A DNA stretch of 64,000 bases from an uncultured bacterium (lineage in GTDB: Bacteria; Cyanobacteriota; Vampirovibrionia; Gastranaerophilales; Gastranaerophilaceae), in contig CACWHC010000005.1 of the NCBI GenBank assembly GCA_902760645.1, positions 40,096-104,095 on the forward strand, in the 5' to 3' direction. The position numbers and the translations under genes were made by a program. Each line of letters starts with the position of its first letter. The stretch's first letter is position 1. This document shows, one piece after another, positions 17,618 to 27,197 of the stretch. The notes beneath the pieces were generated by a model, which saw only the letters and a program-made list of their open reading frames with translations, was not told the DNA's origin and made no database searches.

Positions 17618-18229
17618 ATGACAGATAAAGTGAGCTTCACATCAACAATAAATTTTGTACCGCATACAAAATACAAACAAATAGTACACAGATGCCAAAA
17701 TACTATCGAAAGTGCCGTATATGGTCAGAATGGAATGTTTAGACAAATCCCTGCCTTTAATATAAAGACAATAAGGACTTGTTCGGCATTTGGTATTAAT
17801 GATGCAAAGGAAAACGCTCTGGGTTCACATATATACGATTGTCTTAATAATAAACAGCACCTTAAAGATATACTATCGGATGTAGAAAGTGCAATAAACT
17901 GGAAGCCTGAGGGCGGATTATTAATCGGCAGCAAAACGTTGAATTTCAGACCCTATTCACGGCCTATTTATATGGGAATAAAAGAATTTATGCTGAGAAA
18001 AATTCCTAAGGTTTCGTATTTTGAAGAACATTTGGATACTTTAAGCGAAACCGATTTGCATTATGACGTAAAAAAAGATATATGGACAATATGCACAAGA
18101 GGTTTTGATAAAAATAACGAAAAAATAATATCTGTCAGCAACATTGAAGATTTAAAGTCACGTTTCCGAAAAATACATATAGCTGACGGAGATATCCTTA
18201 TGATTAACGGGGAAAAGGTTAAAATTTAA
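17618..18229 (+). CDS. lineage-specific protein of unknown function
   Basis: A 203-residue protein with no signal peptide or membrane helix. It opens with VSFTSTINFV, a kind of start I associate with lineage-specific proteins of this bacterial group, then alternates short strands and helices; a loop at SRPIYMGIKEFM and DGDILMINGEKVKI at the end are notable. It begins 6 nt after the preceding stop with no clear ribosome site, so it probably depends on coupling with the upstream gene. Function unknown. Confidence 0.7.
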   Translation: MTDKVSFTSTINFVPHTKYKQIVHRCQNTIESAVYGQNGMFRQIPAFNIKTIRTCSAFGINDAKENALGSHIYDCLNNKQHLKDILSDVESAINWKPEGGLLIGSKTLNFRPYSRPIYMGIKEFMLRKIPKVSYFEEHLDTLSETDLHYDVKKDIWTICTRGFDKNNEKIISVSNIEDLKSRFRKIHIADGDILMINGEKVKI

Positions 18230-18300
18230 TACATTACTGTAAATATAGGATTACATACAATTATCATATACGTTAAAATAATAAAAAAAGGAGCAGTTGT

Positions 18301-19140
18301 ATGGAAAAATTCGGATTAATAGGATATCCTTTGGGGCATTCAATGTCTGCAGTAATACACAAAGCAGGATTTGAAAGTCTTGGTATTAATGCGACATACG
18401 AATTAATGGAAACATCTCCTGAACATCTTGTTGACAGAATAAAATACCTTAAACGGGGTAATTACAGCGGATTTAATGTTACAATTCCACACAAAGTCCC
18501 TTTGGCATTATTTGTAGATGAAGTTGATAAATATGCAGATATTACAGGTGCAATAAATACCATAAAAATCAATCCTGACAGAAGTTTTACAGGATACAAT
18601 ACTGATGTTTTGGGATTTAAAGCAGCAATACCTGATACGGTTAGCCTTAACGGGAAAACTGCAGCCCTGCTTGGAACAGGCGGTGCATCAAGAGCCGCAG
18701 TACTAGGTTTATCTGATTTAGGGGTAAAAACCGTTGATGTATACACAAGAAATATTGCAAATTCAATAGATTATATGGCATACCTCAGAAGAAAATTCCC
18801 TGAAATAACCTTTACGGCACTACAAATAGACAGGATGAAAGATTTATCCAAATATGATATTTTAGTGAATACAACCCCTATCGGAATGCAGGGACGCTCT
18901 GCGGATTTAACCCCTGTAGAAGAATATATGCTGAAAACATTACCTGAACACGCAATTGTGTATGATGTAATTTACAACCCTAAAAAAACTATTTTATTAA
19001 AACTTGCTGAAAAACTCGGTTATAAAACAATAAATGGTATAGACATGCTTGTATGGCAAGCTGTTGCAGCACAGAGGATTTGGTTTAACAGAACACCTGA
19101 TTTTAATTCAATGAAACTTGCTTTACTGGAAAATTTATAA
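18301..19140 (+). CDS. aroE: shikimate dehydrogenase
   Basis: NADPH-dependent reduction of 3-dehydroshikimate, the fourth step of aromatic amino acid synthesis. The 279 residues carry the substrate site GYPLGHSMS (8-16), the catalytic lysine in VTIPHKV, GYNTDVLGF, the Rossmann motif GTGGASRAA and VNTTPIGM, ending with NGIDMLVWQA. AAGGAG lies about 7 nt before the ATG. It stands alone, with no other shikimate genes nearby, and ends at a bidirectional terminator shared with fabF. Confidence 0.95.
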   Translation: MEKFGLIGYPLGHSMSAVIHKAGFESLGINATYELMETSPEHLVDRIKYLKRGNYSGFNVTIPHKVPLALFVDEVDKYADITGAINTIKINPDRSFTGYNTDVLGFKAAIPDTVSLNGKTAALLGTGGASRAAVLGLSDLGVKTVDVYTRNIANSIDYMAYLRRKFPEITFTALQIDRMKDLSKYDILVNTTPIGMQGRSADLTPVEEYMLKTLPEHAIVYDVIYNPKKTILLKLAEKLGYKTINGIDMLVWQAVAAQRIWFNRTPDFNSMKLALLENL

Positions 19141-19141
19141 C

Positions 19142-19172
19142 AAAAAATCCCTGATGAATATCAGGGATTTTT
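19142..19172. terminator. bidirectional terminator between aroE and fabF
   Basis: AAATCCCTGA pairs with TCAGGGATTT around a TGAATA-type loop, flanked by A-run and T-run on opposite sides, so it can stop both convergent transcripts. Confidence 0.85.
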
Positions 19173-19186
19173 ATAATTGTTTTAAA

Positions 19187-20440
19187 CTATTTTACTTCTT
19201 TTATGATTATAGAAGCGTTTTGACCGCCAAAGCCAAATGAATTGGAAAGTGCTGCATGAACTTCAGCCCTTCTTGCCTTATGCGGAACATAATCTAAATC
19301 CGCAACGGCTTCATCCTGATTATCAAGGTTAATCGTTGGCGGAACAACGTTTTCATTAATTGTTTTTGTACAAACAATAGCTTCCACAGCACCTGTTGCA
19401 CCCAGCATATGTCCGTGCATACTCTTTGTAGAACTTACCAGCAGGTTAGGATTTTTCTTTCTGTCACCAAAAACTTCTGCAACTGCATGAGATTCGGCAA
19501 TATCACCCAATCCTGTACTTGTACCATGAGTATTTACATACTGTACTTCTTCAGGTTTCATATCGGCATCTTTAAGTGCCAATTCCATAGCCTTAATTGC
19601 ACCTGCACCGTGAGGATCCGGAGCAACAACATCATACGCATCACCTGTTTGACCGTAACCAACAATTTCTGCATAGATATGTGCACCACGTTTTTTAGCA
19701 TGTTCATATTCTTCAAGAACAAGAACCCCTGCACCTTCACCCATAACAAATCCATCTCTGTCTTTATCATAAGGTCTGGAAGCCTTTTCAGGCTCATCAT
19801 TTCTCTTGGATAACGTTCTTGCAACGGTAAACGCACCAACACCTACATCACAAATTGTAGCTTCACAACCGCCTGCTAAAATAATGTCAGCATCGCCGTA
19901 CTGAATAGAACGGAACGCATCACCGACAGAATGTGTACCGGTTGCACAGGCAGAAACCACAACTTTGTTTATGCCTTTAAAGCCATATCTCATTGAAATT
20001 CTGCCTGATGGCATATTTACAATCAACATAGGTATTGTGAACGGAGAACATTTTGTAGGTCCTTTTTCGAGAATTCTCACATGATTATCCTCAAAAGTTT
20101 TGAATCCGCCTGCTGCTGCACTAACGATAACACCTACTCTATACGGGTCTAAATCTTTTATTTCGTCTAATTTTGCATCTTTATAAGCTTCATCGGCCGC
20201 TACCATAGCAAATTGGGTAAATCTGTCCATCCTTTTTGCTTCTTTAGGGTCTAAATATTCTTCCGGATTAAAATTTTTAACTTCACCGGAAATTTTAACA
20301 TCATGCTTTGATATATCAATCAAAGTTGACGTAGCGATACCGCTTTTACCTGCTACAAGGCTATCCCAAAATTTATCAACACCAATACCTAATGGTGTAA
20401 CTGCTCCCAGCCCTGTAATAACTACTCTTCTTTTTGTCAT
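19187..20440 (-). CDS. fabF: 3-oxoacyl-ACP synthase II
   Basis: Condensing enzyme that elongates acyl-ACP with malonyl-ACP. The 417-residue protein has the Cys-His-His triad: the nucleophile in VVSACATGTHSVGD, histidine in NTHGTSTGLGD and histidine in SMHGHMLGATGAVE; FGFGGQNAS closes the fold. It follows acpP in the usual acpP-fabF order, with a hairpin in the 102-nt gap that may adjust its level relative to ACP. Confidence 0.97.
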   Translation of the reverse strand: MTKRRVVITGLGAVTPLGIGVDKFWDSLVAGKSGIATSTLIDISKHDVKISGEVKNFNPEEYLDPKEAKRMDRFTQFAMVAADEAYKDAKLDEIKDLDPYRVGVIVSAAAGGFKTFEDNHVRILEKGPTKCSPFTIPMLIVNMPSGRISMRYGFKGINKVVVSACATGTHSVGDAFRSIQYGDADIILAGGCEATICDVGVGAFTVARTLSKRNDEPEKASRPYDKDRDGFVMGEGAGVLVLEEYEHAKKRGAHIYAEIVGYGQTGDAYDVVAPDPHGAGAIKAMELALKDADMKPEEVQYVNTHGTSTGLGDIAESHAVAEVFGDRKKNPNLLVSSTKSMHGHMLGATGAVEAIVCTKTINENVVPPTINLDNQDEAVADLDYVPHKARRAEVHAALSNSFGFGGQNASIIIKEVK

Positions 20441-20477
20441 ATTTTTACCTTTTTATATCCCTTTTTAATATGTATAA

Positions 20478-20501
20478 GGGGAAATTTTAAACAAATTCCC
20501 C
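20478..20501 (-). promoter_or_regulatory. hairpin in the acpP-fabF gap
   Basis: On the minus strand GGGGAATTT pairs with AAATTTCCCC around a five-base loop (one-base bulge). It lacks a strong T-run and may be a partial terminator or an mRNA-stabilising stem that keeps ACP expression above FabF. Confidence 0.5.
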
Positions 20502-20542
20502 CTAATAATACATTTTTCGTTCTCTTTTAAACTACCTGTAAA

Positions 20543-20773
20543 TTACTTGTGAGAATCGATATAGTTTACAGCGTCTTGAACTGTTTGAATTTTTTCAGCA
20601 TCTTCATCAGGAATTTCGCAACCGAATTCTTCTTCAAATGCCATAACTAATTCAACTGTATCTAATGAATCAGCACCTAAATCAGCTGTAAAGCTAGCTT
20701 CAGGAGTAACTAATGATTCATCAACGCTTAATTGGTCTACTACAACTTTTTTTACTTTTTCTAATGTACTCAT
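20543..20773 (-). CDS. acpP: acyl carrier protein
   Basis: A 76-residue, strongly acidic four-helix protein that carries growing acyl chains on phosphopantetheine. The attachment serine is in [14 protein letters not shown] (DSL at about residues 36-38). Its own strong promoter lies upstream because the rest of the fab genes have been separated from it by the protease-like gene. The modification enzyme could be the transferase domain fused to LipA at 9.4 kb. Confidence 0.97.
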   Translation of the reverse strand: MSTLEKVKKVVVDQLSVDESLVTPEASFTADLGADSLDTVELVMAFEEEFGCEIPDEDAEKIQTVQDAVNYIDSHK

Positions 20774-20819
20774 CTTCTTTTCCTCATAAATTTATTGTAT
20801 TACGATTTTAGATAACTTG

Positions 20820-20848
20820 ATTATATACAGAACATGAGTTTTTTGCAA
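20820..20848 (-). promoter_or_regulatory. acpP-fabF promoter
   Basis: TTGCAA (20848-20843), 17-nt spacer, perfect TATAAT (20825-20820), about 45 nt before the acpP ATG. Confidence 0.7.
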
Positions 20849-20944
20849 GAAATTTAAGAAAGTATACATTTTTTGTAACGAAGTTTTAACGAAATTAAAG
20901 TTTTTGCAAAAAATGGCGTATATTGCATACATAGGAGAATTAAT

Positions 20945-23900
20945 GTGGTAGATTATTCTGATTTTTCGCTGGGCAAGAAGAAAGATAATATAAAAATAAA
21001 TATTGATGATATAAAAGGCGGTATCAAATCTGATGCAATCGAAAAAGATTTGTACAGTATATTTAAAGATGCCGTTAATACTGATAATAATAATATTCTT
21101 GACAGAGAGGAAACAGATAACTTTATTACAGAAATTAAAACTTTTGCAAAAGATAATAATTTTTCTTTAAATGAAGCTGCCAAATATCTAAAAGCAAAAA
21201 ATTTGCAAAATATAAACCCTGAAAAACTTTTTCAATTCATACAAAACTTATCGCAAGCAAGTGAAAATATTGAAGAGTCTTCTGTAATTACAAATGCCGA
21301 TGGAAAGAAAACATTTTTTATAAAATATAAAGACACTTCAGAAGAAACAATTTATCCTGATAATACCTCTAAACTCGCATACAACGGGTTAAAAAACGAA
21401 AAAATTACAATAAATAAAAACTCTGCCGGAGAAAAAATCTCGGAAATTATTGTATATGAGGACAAATCAAAGCGTTCAACAAGTTTTGAAAATAATTTAC
21501 CAAAAGAAGAAACCTTTGAAAAGGACGGAGTTATTACTACAACTACGTTTGAAGGTGGCAGCCCAAAAAACAGGACAATTAAATCGGGCGAAACCGTACA
21601 AACCTTTAAATACATAAACGGACAGGAAAAATTAACTTATTCCAAAAAATTTGAGGATAAAAAGTGGATTGAAGAAACAAATACTTATAATGAAGAAGGT
21701 AAAATTACAAAATCTATAGTATCAGCAAAACGCCCAAATTCAGACAGATCAGATACGACAACAACAAACTATAAATACCACGATAATGGGCAAATTTCAG
21801 AAATTTCATCCGAAAAAGTAAAAACCGATAAAAATGGCTTCACAAAAGAAATTCTTACCAAAACTTTTGATGATTCCGGGAAAAGACTTAAATTAACAAC
21901 AAATTACGAGGCTAAATATGATTATGAATATTCTCATTCAGATGAAATGAATTATGACCAAAATGGGAATATTGTTGGTTACGTTCCGCAGAATGCAACT
22001 TTAAACAGTATCTTGAAAGATTTAGGTATAGAAAAAGATTCTCAAATTTATGAAAAATTTATTGAATTAAACAAAGATAACATAAAATCTTTCAATAAAG
22101 GTAAAGTACAGGGATTTGACGTGGGTGCAAAAATAATTATCCCCGGTGAAGTTGAAGAAAAGGCTTTAAGGTATACTAAAATAAATCCGAAAAATGAGAA
22201 AGAAAATTATAACAGAGAAAATCTCGGGCATGCCGATGTTCAGGCTGTTCCAACAGGTTCAATAACAGTTGAAAAGGATACAACGTGGTGGGAGCTTGCA
22301 AGACAAAACCTTATTGATTTAGGAAATAATAATCCGACAAAAGCTCAAATTGCAGAGAACATGAATCTTCTTGTCACCCTCAATAATGCAATATGGAATA
22401 TTAATGACCCTGTCAAAAAAGGTCACTCCGTAACAGTACCTGCAAAAGAATCAGCAAACAAACCTGATTATTTAAAACTGAGTTACTACAGACTTGAAAA
22501 CCTTAAAAAGAATTATCCGTCCGATAAATATCGTATAGAGCGTGTTCGAACAAATCCAGAAACAAATGACTGGGGAGGAGAAAACGCTCCAATATGGGCA
22601 TACCACGTCTACGACAAGTCAACCGGTAAAAAAATTCTTTCCGTATTTCCAAAAGATGAAAATTTATTGAATGAAATAAAAGTTCAACATTACAATAACG
22701 GATATTTAACTAAAGAACTGGATTTTGATTATGAAGGAAATATAACCGAAACACTATATTCAGACAAACGTAATACTTTTAACTCATACGATAAACAGGG
22801 TGTTCTTACCAAAACTGAATACACTGAAGGAAATAAACACGTCACAATAAAAAATCCAAAAAGTCCAAATAAAGGAATTCAAATCGAACAAAACGGTAAA
22901 TTTGAATCATATAAATATAAAAACGGAAAACTCTACTCAAAAACCGTACCAAACAAAGAAATCCGATATAATAAACAAGGCAAACCCGAATTTACAATAA
23001 ACTGGAAAAACGGATACAAAAACGTTACGGTTGATTACCCTAAAGTAAATGAATTTTATAAGAATTTACAGCAAGGTAATTCTGAGACACTAAAAGAAAT
23101 CGTTAAAAATATTGATAAAGATAATTGTAAATACCTGTTCCTCGCATACTCAAATAAATTCGGTAAAGATTTACTTAAAGATATAGAATCCTCAAAGCTG
23201 GATAATACAACAAAAGAAGAACTTATTAAGCATTTCCGTAATTTAATTAATGAAGAAAATAAAATTACGGTTAAGCAGCGTCAATCTCAGGTTTCAAATA
23301 ACGGATTTAAGGGTGATCCGTATTCCGTAAAATTGGACGGCGAAATACTAACGGTTAGAAACAAAAAAACGGGTAAAGTTTCTAAAATCGATTTCACAAA
23401 AATGCTTGCAGACTGCAATTCATGGGAATATGCAAGATTAAAAAAACTCATAACAGAAAATATTCCCGGAGAAGTTCTTGAAGATATGAGCATTGAACTT
23501 ACGAAAGTCACGGTTGCATCAGATATGAATTTACTTAAAGATAATCCCGATTTTGAGGCATCGGGAGTTTACCATCCTAAAGATGACAGTATATGTCTGA
23601 CTGCACTTGAAATATATTCAATTAGTGCCGAAGATTTTGTTACAGAAGATATCATAGTTAAAGCATTCGTTGATACAATTGTTCATGAAACAGGACATGC
23701 CCTTGACTGGAATGGTTACTTAAATAACAGCCCGTCTTCTAAAGGTAAATTTAAAGCAGTTTTTGAAAAAGAACTTGAAAATTACAAAAAATCCGGGAAA
23801 GAACAGTTTGAATATAAACAAGGATTTAAAGAAACAACAGAATTTAAAGACGGCAATCTTGACTCAAATACAAGTTATGCAACCGCAAACGCTCACGAAA

Positions 23901-24058
23901 TGTTTGCTGAATGCTATACACTGCTTATGACAGGAGATAATCAGTCAAAAGAGCATATACTTAAATATTTCCCTAAAACATTAAAAGCCGCTGCTGATTT
24001 AATAAAAGAAATTCGCCAAAAAAGTGATACCGAAAGACAAAATCCTATCCATTTTTAA
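20945..24058 (+). CDS. large LysM-containing zinc metalloprotease-like protein (anthrax lethal factor/PPEP-like C-terminus)
   Basis: A 1037-residue protein with no Sec signal. An EF-hand-like loop lies at 45-56 (NTDNNNILDREE). Residues about 130-330 carry short YNEEGKIT/YHDNGQIS-type repeats like YwqK/YD repeats. One LysM-like segment (TLNSILKDLGI) and a second (TTWWELARQNL) lie near 345-400 and 435-505, and more NGK-type repeats follow. The C-terminus has HETGH at 914-918 and a downstream HEMFAE at 984-989, the layout of the lethal factor/Pro-Pro endopeptidase (M34) family. The GTG start has AGGAG 8 nt upstream. It interrupts the fab cluster on the opposite strand. A role as an exported effector or wall-associated protease is inferred. 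Confidence 0.8.
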   Translation: MVDYSDFSLGKKKDNIKINIDDIKGGIKSDAIEKDLYSIFKDAVNTDNNNILDREETDNFITEIKTFAKDNNFSLNEAAKYLKAKNLQNINPEKLFQFIQNLSQASENIEESSVITNADGKKTFFIKYKDTSEETIYPDNTSKLAYNGLKNEKITINKNSAGEKISEIIVYEDKSKRSTSFENNLPKEETFEKDGVITTTTFEGGSPKNRTIKSGETVQTFKYINGQEKLTYSKKFEDKKWIEETNTYNEEGKITKSIVSAKRPNSDRSDTTTTNYKYHDNGQISEISSEKVKTDKNGFTKEILTKTFDDSGKRLKLTTNYEAKYDYEYSHSDEMNYDQNGNIVGYVPQNATLNSILKDLGIEKDSQIYEKFIELNKDNIKSFNKGKVQGFDVGAKIIIPGEVEEKALRYTKINPKNEKENYNRENLGHADVQAVPTGSITVEKDTTWWELARQNLIDLGNNNPTKAQIAENMNLLVTLNNAIWNINDPVKKGHSVTVPAKESANKPDYLKLSYYRLENLKKNYPSDKYRIERVRTNPETNDWGGENAPIWAYHVYDKSTGKKILSVFPKDENLLNEIKVQHYNNGYLTKELDFDYEGNITETLYSDKRNTFNSYDKQGVLTKTEYTEGNKHVTIKNPKSPNKGIQIEQNGKFESYKYKNGKLYSKTVPNKEIRYNKQGKPEFTINWKNGYKNVTVDYPKVNEFYKNLQQGNSETLKEIVKNIDKDNCKYLFLAYSNKFGKDLLKDIESSKLDNTTKEELIKHFRNLINEENKITVKQRQSQVSNNGFKGDPYSVKLDGEILTVRNKKTGKVSKIDFTKMLADCNSWEYARLKKLITENIPGEVLEDMSIELTKVTVASDMNLLKDNPDFEASGVYHPKDDSICLTALEIYSISAEDFVTEDIIVKAFVDTIVHETGHALDWNGYLNNSPSSKGKFKAVFEKELENYKKSGKEQFEYKQGFKETTEFKDGNLDSNTSYATANAHEMFAECYTLLMTGDNQSKEHILKYFPKTLKAAADLIKEIRQKSDTERQNPIHF

Positions 24059-24084
24059 AATAAAGCAGGATAAAAATTTAACAT

Positions 24085-24125
24085 AAAAAAAGTCGGTATA
24101 TCTTATTTAAAATACCGACTTTTTT
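24085..24125. terminator. bidirectional terminator between the protease gene and fabG
   Basis: AAAAAGTCGGTAT pairs with ATACCGACTTTTT across a 12-nt loop; A-run and T-run on both sides. Confidence 0.85.
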
Positions 24126-24149
24126 AACCTGTTTGACAGTCTTATATAA

Positions 24150-24881
24150 TTACAACATCAAACCGCCTGCAACTTCGATAGCTTGACCTGTTACATAATC
24201 CGTATCAAGTGCTAAGAATTTAACAACTTTAGCGATATCTTCCGGAGTACCGAAACGTTTCATAGGAATAGCTGCTGCGTATTCTTCAATATTACCCAAA
24301 TTAGCAGTCATAGCTGTTTGAATAAATCCCGGACAAACTGCATTTACTCTGATATTTCTTGAACCGAATTCTTTTGCTAAAGTTTTTGTCAAACCAATCA
24401 AACCTGCCTTAGAAGCTGAATAGTTTGCCTGACCTGCGTTACCGTGAACACCAACGATTGATGACATATTAATAATTGAACCCTGACGAGCTTTCATCAT
24501 ATATTTGATAACAGCATGCGTTACATAGTAAGCAGAACCTAAGTTAATCTTGATAACTCTTTCCCATTGTTCTGCATCCATTCTCAAGAATAAACCGTCC
24601 TTTGTAATACCTGCATTGTTTAACAAAATATCAATTTTGCCGTGTTCTTCAATCATTTTATCAACTGCAGCTTTAACCTGTTCATCATTTGAAACATCAA
24701 ACTGATAAAACCAAGCATTAACACCTAAAGCTTTTATTTCATCTAATGCCGGTTTTGCGGTAGCTTCGTCGCAAATATCGTTGATAATAATATCACAACC
24801 GTTTTGAGCAAGTTCTTTAGCACAGCTAAAACCGATACCTCTTGAACCGCCTGTAATTAAAGCAATTTTTCTTTCTGTCAT
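24150..24881 (-). CDS. fabG: 3-oxoacyl-ACP reductase
   Basis: Short-chain dehydrogenase that reduces 3-oxoacyl-ACP with NADPH. It has TGGSRGIG (8-15), NNAG, the catalytic serine in NMSSIVG and YSASK (Tyr-x-x-x-Lys), and the C-terminal GQAIEVAGGLM. The 243-residue length is normal. It is now the last gene of the main fab operon and ends at the shared terminator. Confidence 0.95.
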   Translation of the reverse strand: MTERKIALITGGSRGIGFSCAKELAQNGCDIIINDICDEATAKPALDEIKALGVNAWFYQFDVSNDEQVKAAVDKMIEEHGKIDILLNNAGITKDGLFLRMDAEQWERVIKINLGSAYYVTHAVIKYMMKARQGSIINMSSIVGVHGNAGQANYSASKAGLIGLTKTLAKEFGSRNIRVNAVCPGFIQTAMTANLGNIEEYAAAIPMKRFGTPEDIAKVVKFLALDTDYVTGQAIEVAGGLML

Positions 24882-24931
24882 TTATCTTTCTCCTTATTTC
24901 TAGCGGATTAATAAATCCTGTCTACATTCAC

Positions 24932-25888
24932 TTATACCAATGCTAATTCTTCTTTCAATGAAGAAATAGTATTTTCTAAACTTTCCTTATCAAATACGTT
25001 AAATACTTTTGCCTCAGGTGCAATTTTTTTGTTTAACCCTGCAAGAACTTTTCCCGGCCCGATTTCCACAAAAATTTCTACACCTTCTGCTACCATTTTT
25101 TGAATTGTTTGTGTCCAATGAACCGATGAATAAATTTGTCGGGGCATTTTTGCTCTGAAATCTTCTGCCAACGTTGTTTCTTTGGCATCAACGTTTGTTA
25201 TAACAGGAACTGTTGCGTTATTAATTTCAAATCCCTTAACGAATTTTGCAAATTCTTCTCCTGCTTTTTCCATAAATTTTGAATGGAATGCTCCTGAAAC
25301 GGCAAGCGGAACAACACGTCTTGCACCATTTGCCAAAATATAATCTCCTGCCGCTTTTACGGCATTTTCATCCCCTGTAATAACCACTTGCGCAGGAGAA
25401 TTATAGTTTGCAACATCAACATAACCGACTTTTGAACCCTCAACTAAGCCTGCTTTTAAAACTTCTTCTGTTGCGTTCAGAACTGCAGCCATAGCTCCGC
25501 CTTTAGTCTGCCCCATTAAATCAGCACGTTTTTGGATAGCTTTTATGGTTGTTTCTAAAGACATAACCCCTGCTGTATACATAGCGCAATATTCACCTAA
25601 ACTGTGTCCTGCGACATAATCCGGCTCTATATCTAATTGTGATTTTAACGCCTCTAACGCAGCAATCGAAGTTGTAACAATACAAGGCTGAGTATTTACG
25701 GTTTGTTTTAAAGCATCTTCAGGACCTTCAAAACAAAGTGATGTAATACTTTTACCTAAAACTTCATCAGCAGTTTCATAAACAGATTTTGCTATATCAT
25801 AATTATCATATAAATCTTTTCCCATGCCGACAGCCTGAGCTCCCTGCCCCGGAAAAAGAAATGCTATTTTTTTACTCATTTTATTCAT
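24932..25888 (-). CDS. fabD: malonyl-CoA:ACP transacylase
   Basis: Loads malonate onto ACP. FLFPGQGAQAVGMG is at the start, the nucleophile is in GHSLGEYCA, an Arg follows in the QKRADLMG helix, and VSGAFHSKFM contains the catalytic His; 318 residues. Two ATGs (25888 and 25879) are possible behind AGGAG; I keep the first. It lies between the 80-aa gene and fabG. Confidence 0.95.
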   Translation of the reverse strand: MNKMSKKIAFLFPGQGAQAVGMGKDLYDNYDIAKSVYETADEVLGKSITSLCFEGPEDALKQTVNTQPCIVTTSIAALEALKSQLDIEPDYVAGHSLGEYCAMYTAGVMSLETTIKAIQKRADLMGQTKGGAMAAVLNATEEVLKAGLVEGSKVGYVDVANYNSPAQVVITGDENAVKAAGDYILANGARRVVPLAVSGAFHSKFMEKAGEEFAKFVKGFEINNATVPVITNVDAKETTLAEDFRAKMPRQIYSSVHWTQTIQKMVAEGVEIFVEIGPGKVLAGLNKKIAPEAKVFNVFDKESLENTISSLKEELALV

Positions 25889-25922
25889 ATTCTCCTTTAA
25901 ATTCTTTTATTAATATTTTAAG

Positions 25923-26165
25923 TTATTTTTTTAAAATATCCTTTTCGGGATTATACTTTCTGCTCACTTCCTTATAAATATCAGTCAGAGATTTTGCATC
26001 TTTAAACTTTAATATATTTTTTAAATCGGAAATCTGTAATATCGGCACATTTGAATTTTTTTGACATACTGCAACGCTATCTGAATAATTTAAGCTATAA
26101 CTTCCTGCAGTTAAAACTGATCTTCCAATTCTTCCATATCCGTTTAAAGCTATTTTATGTACCAT
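25923..26165 (-). CDS. 80-aa protein with a GAPDH-like N-terminus
   Basis: The opening HKIALNGYGRIGRSVL closely resembles the first Rossmann strand and loop of glyceraldehyde-3-phosphate dehydrogenase (INGFGRIGR), but the protein diverges afterwards and ends at residue 80 without the catalytic domain. It may be a decayed dehydrogenase fragment or a small protein that has co-opted a nucleotide-binding loop. It sits between fabH and fabD on the same strand, 22 nt after fabH, so it should be transcribed with them. The coding frame is intact, with a weak AGAG site upstream. Confidence 0.6.
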   Translation of the reverse strand: MVHKIALNGYGRIGRSVLTAGSYSLNYSDSVAVCQKNSNVPILQISDLKNILKFKDAKSLTDIYKEVSRKYNPEKDILKK

Positions 26166-26187
26166 AAATTAATTCTCTTTAATTCAA

Positions 26188-27195
26188 CTAGCAAATTCCG
26201 TCACGCAAACGAATAATAGCGCCACCCCACGTCATACCTGCACCAAATCCGCAAAGGAGTGCTGTCGAATTTAATTTAACGTTACCTTTTTCAACACCTT
26301 CTGCCAATGCAATTGGAATAGATGCAGCAGAGGTATTTCCGTAATATTTAATATTGGTTACGACTTTATTTTCAGGTAATCCCAAACGCTCCTGAACTGC
26401 CTGTATAATTCTTATATTTGCCTGATGAGGGATTAAATAATCAACATCATCAGCAGTCATGCCGGTGTTGTTAAGCAATTCTTCAACATATTTAGGTAAT
26501 ATTTTGGCAACAAAAGCATACACACCACGACCGTTCATCTTAATCAAACTTGGCTTAACTTCTACCTGTTCAACAAGAGGGCAATTTTTACCGTCAAACG
26601 GAAGGCTTATGAGGTGGTCATAATTTCCGTCAGACTTAATATCTATGGCAATAATATCATCCACACCATCTTCTGCCTGAGTTACCACCATTGCACCTGC
26701 ACCGTCACCAAATAAAATCGAAGTACCTCTATCAGTCCAGTCCAAAAGCTTTGAATTATTATCCGTAGCAACTATAAGAATATTTTTATACATGCCTGAA
26801 GCTATCATACCTTTGGCAATACTTAATCCGTAAATCAATCCTGTACAGGCAGCAGCAACATCAAACGCAGGTATTGGTTTTGTAATACCCAGACGTTTAT
26901 GAATTTGACAGCCCATTGAATAAACTTCAATAGGTGCAGTAGATGCTGCAATAATCATATCAATATCGTCAGGAGTCATACCGGCTTTTTGAATTGCATT
27001 TATCGCTGCTTTCTCACCTAAGTCGATAGCAGTTTCCTCACCTGAAACTAATCTTCTTTCCTTAATCCCTGTACGAGAATAAATCCATTCATCTGAAGTT
27101 TCATACAGCTTTGTTAAATCATCATTAGTCACAACCGTATCCGGAACGCTGTAACCGACACCTGCTATTCTTAAAGGGATTAATTTATCTGACAT
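26188..27195 (-). CDS. fabH: 3-oxoacyl-ACP synthase III
   Basis: Starts fatty-acid chains by condensing acetyl-CoA with malonyl-ACP. The Cys-His-Asn triad is visible in AAACTGLIYGL, LIPHQANIRI and YGNTSAASIP; 335 residues with the C-terminal GFGAGMTWGG. It begins 2 nt from the end of plsX, so the two are tightly coupled. Confidence 0.97.
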   Translation of the reverse strand: MSDKLIPLRIAGVGYSVPDTVVTNDDLTKLYETSDEWIYSRTGIKERRLVSGEETAIDLGEKAAINAIQKAGMTPDDIDMIIAASTAPIEVYSMGCQIHKRLGITKPIPAFDVAAACTGLIYGLSIAKGMIASGMYKNILIVATDNNSKLLDWTDRGTSILFGDGAGAMVVTQAEDGVDDIIAIDIKSDGNYDHLISLPFDGKNCPLVEQVEVKPSLIKMNGRGVYAFVAKILPKYVEELLNNTGMTADDVDYLIPHQANIRIIQAVQERLGLPENKVVTNIKYYGNTSAASIPIALAEGVEKGNVKLNSTALLCGFGAGMTWGGAIIRLRDGIC

Positions 27196-27197
27196 TT

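Noticed and set aside
19409..19813. 134-codon open frame on the plus strand
   Set aside because: Antisense shadow of fabF, no ribosome site.
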